Positions 1-5,234 of a stretch of DNA of 6,273 nt are shown in pieces. The translations under genes were made by a program, and so were the position numbers. Under the pieces are notes generated by a model. The model was not told the origin of the DNA. It was given only the letters and a program-made list of their open reading frames with translations, and ran no database searches. The stretch is from JALZOC01 sp031361295 (GTDB lineage: Bacteria > Acidobacteriota > Vicinamibacteria > Vicinamibacterales > 2-12-FULL-66-21): contig JANMCN010000130.1 in NCBI GenBank assembly GCA_031361295.1, positions 1 through 6,273 of the forward strand. Direction: 5' to 3'. Positions within the stretch are counted from its first letter, which is position 1; each line of letters starts with the position of its first letter.

Positions 1-189
1 CGCCACGAGGTACGCCGCTACGACGAGCTTGAGTATTACGTCGAGGCGGCGACGCCACGAAAGTCCCACAGATCGAGTATACGTCTTCGGGCCGCCTGCA
101 TCCAGCACGATGCGCTGACGAGCCATCCGGTGGCCGGTCTGCCGGGAAATCAACGGATGTGTAAGCGAGAGTGCCCTCCAGCCTGCTGA
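1..189 (+). CDS. possible 3' tail of an unidentified gene (partial, weak)
   Basis: The frame starting at base 1 is open until TGA at 187-189 (62 codons). The first 17 or so codons read RHEVRRYDELEYYVEAA, which is charged, tyrosine-rich and coding-like with mostly G/C third positions. After that the translation becomes arginine/serine/cysteine-rich and looks non-coding, so a real gene may not use the whole frame. Two minus-strand frames are also open to the left edge, one from an ATG at 126 and one from an ATG at 220. The ATG at 126 has no Shine-Dalgarno site and the one at 220 has only an ill-placed AAGGA. No family can be assigned. The rest of 1-271 holds nothing else recognisable. Confidence 0.17.
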   Translation, partial: RHEVRRYDELEYYVEAATPRKSHRSSIRLRAACIQHDALTSHPVAGLPGNQRMCKRECPPAC

Positions 190-260
190 AGCGCGCCCAC
201 TCCGACTTCTGACGCGCCATCGTCCTTGAGCCGCGTGACGCATGCGATAAGCTTGGCTCC

Positions 261-265
261 GGAGG
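261..265 (+). promoter_or_regulatory. Shine-Dalgarno site of the DUF1003 gene
   Basis: GGAGG followed by a 6-nt spacer and a GTG at 272 is a near-ideal ribosome binding site. It fixes GTG 272 as the start, even though a longer open frame beginning at 226 in another reading frame covers the same DNA. No convincing -35/-10 pair was found upstream. A GATAAG at 246-251 is preceded by TTGAGC at 226-231, but the spacer is only 14 bp. Confidence 0.8.
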
Positions 266-271
266 GGGAAC

Positions 272-847
272 GTGCCCACGACCGGCCCGAATCACGCGAC
301 GACCACGCAGGCGGCGAAGAACATCCGGGCGATCACGGCGATGGAGCAAGAGGCGCTCCTCCAGCGTTCGGCGCTCGAGCGCATGTCCGATGCCGTGACG
401 AACGCGGCCGGGACACCGTGGTTCGTCCTGGCGCACCTCGTGTGGTTCTGCGGGTGGCTCGGCTACAACACGCTGTCGTCGCGTCCATTCGACAGGTATC
501 CTTTCAACCTCCTCACCCTGGTCGTCTCGCTCGAAGCCATCTTTCTGACTGGTTTCGTGCTGATGACGCAGAACCGCATGACGAAGCAGGCGGACAAGCG
601 CGCCCACCTCGACCTGCAGGTGAACCTCCTCGCCGAACAGGAGCTCACCGCCATGATGGGCATGCTGCGGGCCCTCTGCGAACGTGCAGGCGTCCGGGTC
701 GCCGCGGCCGGGCTCCCGGTCGAGGAGCTGCTCGAGACGACCGACGTCCACCAGATTGCCCACGCGCTGGACGAGGAAATGCGGCGTGCCGAGACGGGAG
801 CGAAAGGTGGAAACCAATCGGCGCTCCCCGACGAAGGAAAACACTGA
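272..847 (+). CDS. DUF1003 family inner-membrane protein
   Basis: This is a 191-residue protein starting with GTG. Members of this family (Pfam DUF1003) are small bacterial membrane proteins of unknown function. An N-terminal amphipathic segment (about 15-45) leads into two hydrophobic helices at about 49-67 and 78-98. The family-typical stretch around RPFDRYPFNLLTLVVSLEAI (71-90) is present and is followed by TGFVLMTQNRMTKQADKR. Next comes a charged, probably coiled-coil cytoplasmic segment with LDLQVNLLAEQELTAMM (113-129), which is also a family hallmark. The C-terminal 50 residues are acidic and variable. The length is normal for the family and no frameshift is seen. The gene is convergent with the small gene at 859-1371, with only 11 bp between the stop codons. 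The physiological role is unknown, and context gives no clear partner. Confidence 0.93.
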   Translation: MPTTGPNHATTTQAAKNIRAITAMEQEALLQRSALERMSDAVTNAAGTPWFVLAHLVWFCGWLGYNTLSSRPFDRYPFNLLTLVVSLEAIFLTGFVLMTQNRMTKQADKRAHLDLQVNLLAEQELTAMMGMLRALCERAGVRVAAAGLPVEELLETTDVHQIAHALDEEMRRAETGAKGGNQSALPDEGKH

Positions 848-858
848 GGCGGGTCAGG

Positions 859-1371
859 TCACTTGACCGGCTGGACATCCTCGGCACGACGCGCGCGCCG
901 CTGCCGCCGGATCTGCCACAGCCAGCCCGCGATCGTCAACATGGAGAGACCGACGGCTCCGGCCTGCGCCCCGCGGACCAGGGGGGACGACCGATCGGCG
1001 CGCCGCCGGTGCGCGTGCGCGAACCGGACGCTGCCCGACTGCCGGCGGTCCGGCTGACGATCGGCCCAGTGCCACCCGGCGCGCCACGCGGCGGCGCGCG
1101 TTGAACCTGACTTGTGCGGGTTTGTCAGTACCGACGCGCCGGCCCACCGGCTTTCCGCGCCGCGGACCCACGTTCCCTTCCACTGCTGGACGTGCACGTC
1201 ATCGGGCTGGCTTCGATCCGGCGCGGCCGTGTGAAGAACCGGCCCTGCCGGGGCCGCGGCCGCCGGACCCGCGGCTGGCTCACCGTCCACCGGCGTTCCC
1301 TTGACCGCCGCCGATGTCTCTGCCCGGATCTCCAGCAATCGCCGTGCGAACGATTCAAAGGCGCGAAACAT
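859..1371 (-). CDS. hypothetical protein with Rmf/CrpP-like motif and C-terminal membrane helix
   Basis: This frame encodes 170 residues. Third codon positions are dominated by G/C along its length and tryptophans are frequent, which argues for a real gene. The N-terminus (1-25) is a charged helix, MFRAFESFARRLLEIRAETS, followed by an Ala/Pro-rich linker (26-55). Residues 70-101 follow the spacing of ribosome modulation factor-like proteins: G71-A72, small residues A77-G78, N84-P85, then AWRAGW at 95-100. Residues 136-152 form a hydrophobic segment (QAGAVGLSMLTIAGWLW), followed by a strongly basic tail (QIRRQRRARR). A single-pass, tail-anchored topology with the basic end cytoplasmic is likely. 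ATG 1371 is the first available start because an in-frame TGA lies seven codons upstream, but no Shine-Dalgarno sequence precedes it. I recognise no named family; the Rmf likeness is a pattern observation only. The alternative is that this is a chance open frame in GC-rich DNA. Confidence 0.55.
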   Translation of the reverse strand: MFRAFESFARRLLEIRAETSAAVKGTPVDGEPAAGPAAAAPAGPVLHTAAPDRSQPDDVHVQQWKGTWVRGAESRWAGASVLTNPHKSGSTRAAAWRAGWHWADRQPDRRQSGSVRFAHAHRRRADRSSPLVRGAQAGAVGLSMLTIAGWLWQIRRQRRARRAEDVQPVK

Positions 1372-1413
1372 CGGTAGCCATGATCATTGCGGCGACACCG
1401 CTCCCCCGTTCCG

Positions 1414-1441
1414 ATTATCCCCCCGCGACTTCGCTTTGCAA
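1414..1441 (-). promoter_or_regulatory. candidate sigma-70-type promoter for the gene at 859-1371
   Basis: On the minus strand, TTGCAA (1436-1441) is followed by a 16-bp spacer and GATAAT (1414-1419). These match the -35 and -10 consensus at 4/6 and 5/6 positions. Transcription would begin near 1407, giving a leader of about 36 nt before ATG 1371. The hexamers sit in an A/T-containing island within GC-rich DNA. The rest of the 272-bp gap (1372-1643) shows no gene, tRNA-like structure or repeat. Confidence 0.35.
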
Positions 1442-1630
1442 GCGCAGCTGTTCTGTCTGTCAGGAGTCGCCACCTGTGGTCTGACGGCCGCCGGGTCAGC
1501 ACCGAACCCTCCTCCCGTGCAGCCCGCGATGCCTGGCCGTCCCACGGAAGGATCTGCGCGCGCGTTGGCGTCGCCGCTCGGAGAAGGAACCTGTTGGAGA
1601 GCCAAAGCAGGCCGATTGAAGTAGATGCCC

Positions 1631-1643
1631 CGGTCTTCGACCG
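1631..1643 (-). other. small hairpin directly after the TonB_C gene stop codon
   Basis: CGGTC-TTC-GACCG is a perfect 5-bp stem with a 3-nt loop, abutting the TGA stop at 1644-1646. No T-tract follows on the minus strand, so it is not a standard intrinsic terminator. It could stabilise the transcript 3' end, or it may be chance. Confidence 0.2.
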
Positions 1644-3272
1644 TCATTGCAATGTGAAATTGACGGTCACCGTCATGATGACCGGCACGGGCTTTCCGTC
1701 CAGCTCCGTGGGTTCGAAGCGCCATCCCGAGACTGACTTCAATGCCGCGAGATCCAGGGGCAGCTGCACGCTGCGCAGAATCCTCGCCTCCGTTACGCAG
1801 CCCGTAGCCGAGATGGTCGCCTCGGCAATCACGACACCGCTGACCGCCTGGCTCACCATCGACGGGGGATACACAGGGGGTACATTCTTGATCTTTCGGG
1901 GCACCTTGATGGTTCCGCCGATGACACGCCCGTCGCTGCGAGTCCTCGACCAGCTGGGATTCTGATCGGCACAGTCGATCGCGTCCTTGTCCATCGAGAT
2001 GAATAGCCATTGCGACTCTGTTTCAAGGACGGGCTGATCTGGTAGGGCCAGCGAGAGCATCGCGAGGATTCTCAGGAAAGCCGCGCACGGCTTCGTGAGC
2101 GTGGTCGAATCGAGCGCGAGCTCACGCGGGCGGCCGTCAGGACGATACAGCACTCGGGCTGCGCCAAACGCTGACGCATCGGCAGGCGCAGTACAGCCGA
2201 GGGCGGCCATCAGACTTCCCATGAAACCAGGCGTCATCGAGACGAACGTCCGCGTCATCGAGTGGCTGAGCGGTGATTTGACTATGGGCTGGCGCGGAAG
2301 CGACTTCGTCTGGGCTCCCGATGTGGGGGCGAGACCCGGCAGGAGGTCACGTACGGACGCTCGCTCCGCCGGAGTCAGTTGAGAGAAGGACGCCAGCGCT
2401 CTGACATCGCGGAGATTTGCATCGCCGTTCCGCCTGATGATCTCCGAACCCTCGGTGAACTTCCCTTTTCGAGAGCGCCTGGCCAGCAACTCGCGACCGA
2501 ATATCGCCCATTCCGTGTCGTTCGTCACCGGTATCCCTGGCAGGGCGCTCGACACAGTCTTCACCGCCGCAGACGCGTCGGGGCTCCCCGCGGCGACCAT
2601 GAACCACACGGTGGCTTCCCGCACTGCGGCGCCGGGCGCACCCACTCCCGCGGTGAGCAGCGGCCCGTCGACGTCCGCACCGAGACGATCGAGGAAATCG
2701 CGCCATGCGAGTCCCGGCGGGCCGGCCGCGGCATATGCGGTGCCGACCTCGGCGCGTGAGGTCGGTGTCTGCTGGACCGCCATCGCGACAATCCGGGCAA
2801 AGACATCTGCCTGACTCTCTCCCATGTCGCGGACCATGTCCGCCGTCGTGGTCGCAAATGTTCGCGGCTCATTCCTGGCGAGCCACTCCGCCAGCGTCAA
2901 GCGGACGGGTCCACCCAGACGGGTCGCGGCGGCCCTCGCCTCCGGCAGGGTTTCCAATCTCTTCAGGTAAAGAATGGCGCGGACCTGCTCGGCCCCCACA
3001 TTCGCATCCTGCTCGCGCGCCAACGCGTCCAGCAGCGCGGGGGCCAGGTCCAGGCGCCCGAGGATGCCCGCCACACGCGCGGCCACGGAGCGGACGGTAC
3101 CATCCGGGTTGCGGACGGCCTCTCGCAGCGCGTTCATGTCGACGATTCCCTGGGATTCGACAAGGAGCGCAGTGCCGCCGGCGGTCACTTTGTCCTGCGC
3201 CGCGACTGGGACGGAAGCAGCCAAGACCCACCAGCAGATCGTGACAAGACCTGAAACCGATTGCATCCTCAT
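1644..3272 (-). CDS. secreted HEAT-like repeat protein with C-terminal TonB domain
   Basis: The protein has 542 residues. Residues 1-25 form a Sec signal peptide with a likely cleavage site after VPVAA (Q26), so the mature protein is periplasmic or surface-exposed. Residues about 40-310 are alanine/leucine-rich helices with HEAT-like character (for example REAVRNPDGTVRSVAARVAG and LLDALAREQDANVGAEQVRA). Residues about 365-425 contain a strand-rich block (GAARVLYRPDGRPRELALDS) reminiscent of a degenerate TonB_C unit. Residues about 455-541 are a good TonB C-terminal domain: PPVYPPSM, then VVIAEATISATGCVTEARIL, then GWRFEPTELDGKPVPVIMTV. Four cysteines remain after cleavage (C360, C396, C434, C492), so disulfides are possible. 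Unlike true TonB it has no uncleaved N-terminal anchor and no proline-rich spacer, and no exbB/exbD is nearby. It is therefore probably not the energy transducer; an envelope-interaction or sensor role is inferred. A start at M3 (3266) is possible, but the ribosome binding site favours 3272. Confidence 0.88.
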   Translation of the reverse strand: MRMQSVSGLVTICWWVLAASVPVAAQDKVTAGGTALLVESQGIVDMNALREAVRNPDGTVRSVAARVAGILGRLDLAPALLDALAREQDANVGAEQVRAILYLKRLETLPEARAAATRLGGPVRLTLAEWLARNEPRTFATTTADMVRDMGESQADVFARIVAMAVQQTPTSRAEVGTAYAAAGPPGLAWRDFLDRLGADVDGPLLTAGVGAPGAAVREATVWFMVAAGSPDASAAVKTVSSALPGIPVTNDTEWAIFGRELLARRSRKGKFTEGSEIIRRNGDANLRDVRALASFSQLTPAERASVRDLLPGLAPTSGAQTKSLPRQPIVKSPLSHSMTRTFVSMTPGFMGSLMAALGCTAPADASAFGAARVLYRPDGRPRELALDSTTLTKPCAAFLRILAMLSLALPDQPVLETESQWLFISMDKDAIDCADQNPSWSRTRSDGRVIGGTIKVPRKIKNVPPVYPPSMVSQAVSGVVIAEATISATGCVTEARILRSVQLPLDLAALKSVSGWRFEPTELDGKPVPVIMTVTVNFTLQ

Positions 3273-3276
3273 CAGT

Positions 3277-3283
3277 TCACCTC
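3277..3283 (-). promoter_or_regulatory. Shine-Dalgarno site of the TonB_C gene
   Basis: On the minus strand GAGGTGA lies 4 nt before ATG 3272. It matches the anti-Shine-Dalgarno sequence well and supports that start over the ATG two codons later. Confidence 0.7.
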
Positions 3284-3320
3284 GGCATGACGGTGTGGGC
3301 TACGATGAGATTGGTCCGGC

Positions 3321-3329
3321 AGCATACCA
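3321..3329 (-). promoter_or_regulatory. candidate extended -10 element for the TonB_C gene
   Basis: TGGTATGCT on the minus strand fits the extended -10 pattern TGnTATnnT (hexamer TATGCT, 4/6). Transcription would start near 3314, giving a 5' leader of about 42 nt. No good -35 hexamer lies 17 bp upstream, as can be the case for extended -10 promoters. The 157-bp gap to the preceding peptidase gene also suggests independent transcription. Confidence 0.28.
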
Positions 3330-3335
3330 CCCCAC

Positions 3336-3347
3336 CGGTGCGCACCG
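3336..3347. promoter_or_regulatory. 12-bp perfect palindrome, operator-like
   Basis: CGGTGCGCACCG is its own reverse complement. Allowing one mismatched pair, the symmetry extends to 3333-3350 (18 bp). It lies in what would be the spacer/-35 region of the candidate promoter at 3321-3329, a common place for a repressor dimer site. The regulator is unknown. GC-rich DNA produces short palindromes by chance, so the call is tentative. Confidence 0.3.
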
Positions 3348-3428
3348 CTGATTTCGGACTGTCACCGGCCCATCGATTCCGGGGTGCCGTCACCTCGGCC
3401 GCGCTGCCCGCGGTCAGCTGGTTGCCGG

Positions 3429-5234
3429 CTACTTCCGCGCCGACGGCGTGATCGCGGTCTCGAGCGTTCTGCCGTCCCGCATGTAGACGACCTTTGCGGG
3501 CTCGCCAATCTTCAGCATGTCGAGCGCGTATGTGTAGTCGTAGATGTTGGCGATCGTCTGACCCGCGATCTCGACAATGATGTCCCCTTTTCGCAGCCCC
3601 GCCTGCTCGGCCGGTCCGCCCCCCACCACGCCGCCGAGCAGCAGCCCCCTGGCCTCCGACGAATAGTCGGGAATCGTGCCGGTGAACACCCGGACGCCGG
3701 CGCGCCCGGCGCCCTGCTGCAGCGGCTGATCGACTTTCGTGAACGCCGGCGCGGCGGCGGCCTCCTCGAGCCGGCGCACGATGGCCGCGGCGAAGTCGAC
3801 GACGCGGTCGAGATCCTCGTAATCGATCTTGTCCGCCGTGTCGGACGGCGTGTGATAGTCGGCGTGCGCGCCCGTGAAGAAGCTGAGCGACGGGATGCGC
3901 GCGGCATTGAACGTGGCCACATCGGTGGGCTGATAGGGATCGTCCTGCACCGCGAGATCGAATCCGGCGCCGATGTTGGCCTGCTCGAGGATCCTGCCCC
4001 ACGCCGGGCTGGAGCCGGCCGCCTGCACGGTCAGCTTGTTGTCCTGCATGCGGCCCACCATGTCGAAGTTCAGGTACGCGGCGATCGCGTCGAGGGGCAC
4101 CGGCGGCGACGTCGCGAACGCGCCGGAGCCGATGAGCCCCAGCTCCTCGCCAGACCAGAAGCCGATCAGGACATTGCGCGGGCGCGGCTGCCTCGCGAGC
4201 GCCGCCGCGATCGCGAGGACGGCCGCCGATCCCGACGCATTGTCGTCGGCGCCGGCGTGGACCTTCCCCGAGTCGTCTCTGGCGGCAAGGGTGTTCCCCG
4301 CTTCCCCGTGGCCGAGGTGATCGTAATGCGCGCCAATGGCGACCCAGGGTTTCGACACGGCGGCCGGCGTCGTGGCGGGGAGGTATCCGACGACGTTGCG
4401 GCCCGTGCGTTTCTCGCGCTCGACGGCCGAATGCACCGCGAGCGTGACGCCCGGCAGCGCGAAGCCGGTGACGTGAGGATTGCCGGCATCGAGAGACTTC
4501 TGGATGGCCGCGAGGGGTTTATCGAGGTCGGCGGTGAACAGGGCCGCGGCGACCTCCGCCGTCACGCTCACCGCGACGATGCCGGATCCGGCAATGGCGG
4601 TGTCGAACGTCATCGGCGCCAGCCGGCCGGCATTCGGCGACTGCGGACCGGTGACGACGACCAGCGCCCTCGCGCCGTGCTGTCGGGCGGCCATCGCCTT
4701 GTATCGCAGATCCGCGTACCGCGCGAGAATGCCGCGGGTTTTCTGATCGGCGTCCTCCGGGAAGTACCGCAGGACCACGACAATCTTGTCTTTCACGTCC
4801 AGCGTCGCGTAGCTGTCGTAGCCGAGGGCCTGGCTCTCGGGGACCACGATCCCGTAACCCGCGAACACGGCGGGGCCGCTGACGTCCCCGTTGTCGGAAA
4901 ACGACAGCGCGCGCGCCTGACCCGTGTTGAAGACCACGTCTCCGACCCTGACGGTCGAGCCGCCATCGCGTGTGCCGGCGGTGAAGTCGAACGGCAGCCG
5001 GAAGTCCTCCTGCCCGGGCAGAGGCCTCGCGCCAATCTTCTGCAGCTCGGCGACGAGGTAGTCGCTGGCCAGACGCTCGCCAGTCGAGCCGGCGAGACGG
5101 CCCTCGAAGCGGGACGACGCGAGCGCTTCGACGTGCGGGCGGGTCCTCGATCCCTGTGCGTGGAGCGCCGCGGTGAAGACGACGGCGCCGATCAGCCCCG
5201 ACGCCGCGCCGCGCCGCACGCGATGGCCTGTCAT
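3429..5234 (-). CDS. secreted M28 family zinc metallopeptidase with PA and PDZ domains
   Basis: This 601-residue enzyme is predicted to remove N-terminal amino acids from peptides outside the cytoplasm. The frame is open further upstream, but the correct start is ATG 5234. It overlaps the preceding gene's stop as ATGA and yields a proper signal peptide (MTGHRVRRGAASGLIGAVVF..., cleavage after ALHA, A26). Residues about 100-235 form a PA (protease-associated) insert, with VFAGYGIVVP and RQHGARALVVVTGP. The M28 core at about 278-495 carries the expected metal-site residues: H303 in GAHYDHLG, D331 in GADDNASG, general base E363 and ligand E364 in SGEELGL, D391 in NFDMVGR, and H461 in DYHTPSDT. 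A PDZ domain spans about 510-595 (GLLLGGVVGGGPAEQAGLRKGD). Everything needed for activity is present. It is the second gene of a coupled pair with the propeller gene. Its exact substrate is unknown. Confidence 0.95.
   Translation of the reverse strand: MTGHRVRRGAASGLIGAVVFTAALHAQGSRTRPHVEALASSRFEGRLAGSTGERLASDYLVAELQKIGARPLPGQEDFRLPFDFTAGTRDGGSTVRVGDVVFNTGQARALSFSDNGDVSGPAVFAGYGIVVPESQALGYDSYATLDVKDKIVVVLRYFPEDADQKTRGILARYADLRYKAMAARQHGARALVVVTGPQSPNAGRLAPMTFDTAIAGSGIVAVSVTAEVAAALFTADLDKPLAAIQKSLDAGNPHVTGFALPGVTLAVHSAVEREKRTGRNVVGYLPATTPAAVSKPWVAIGAHYDHLGHGEAGNTLAARDDSGKVHAGADDNASGSAAVLAIAAALARQPRPRNVLIGFWSGEELGLIGSGAFATSPPVPLDAIAAYLNFDMVGRMQDNKLTVQAAGSSPAWGRILEQANIGAGFDLAVQDDPYQPTDVATFNAARIPSLSFFTGAHADYHTPSDTADKIDYEDLDRVVDFAAAIVRRLEEAAAAPAFTKVDQPLQQGAGRAGVRVFTGTIPDYSSEARGLLLGGVVGGGPAEQAGLRKGDIIVEIAGQTIANIYDYTYALDMLKIGEPAKVVYMRDGRTLETAITPSARK
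5231..5234 (-). promoter_or_regulatory. ATGA stop-start overlap (translational coupling)
   Basis: On the minus strand the ATG of the peptidase (5234-5232) shares bases with the TGA of the propeller gene (5233-5231). Only a weak CAGGG lies upstream, with 9 nt between it and the start. The peptidase is therefore probably translated by ribosomes terminating on the first gene, which gives linked output of the two proteins. Confidence 0.8.

Noticed and set aside
1..36. Left-edge residues RHEVRRYDE resemble the C-terminal tail of BrnT-type toxins.
   Set aside because: About ten residues are too few to assign a family, the frame continues 50 codons beyond the usual end of such proteins, and no antitoxin-like gene follows.
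1..126. A minus-strand frame from ATG 126 to the left edge with a hydrophobic stretch (LDVILKLVVAAYLVA).
   Set aside because: It has no ribosome binding site, and the hydrophobic run is what the complement of the acidic plus-strand frame would produce. It cannot be resolved without sequence to the left.
857..868. Dyad GGTCA-CT-TGACC between the two convergent stop codons, as a possible bidirectional terminator.
   Set aside because: The 2-nt centre is too short for a hairpin loop, the stem is only 5 bp, and there is no T-tract on either side.
226..1104. A 292-codon plus-strand frame overlapping the DUF1003 gene.
   Set aside because: Its translation is Arg/Pro/Gly-rich without any domain, whereas the GTG 272 frame has a ribosome binding site and DUF1003 hallmarks.
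1384..2010. Overlapping open frames on both strands across the 3' end of the TonB_C gene and the following gap.
   Set aside because: They cross the well-supported TonB_C coding frame and show no domain, start signal or codon bias of their own.
3399..3413. GC-rich hairpin (5-bp stem CCGCG/CGCGG, 5-nt loop) downstream of the peptidase stop codon.
   Set aside because: No U-tract follows, and such short GC stems are frequent by chance at this base composition.
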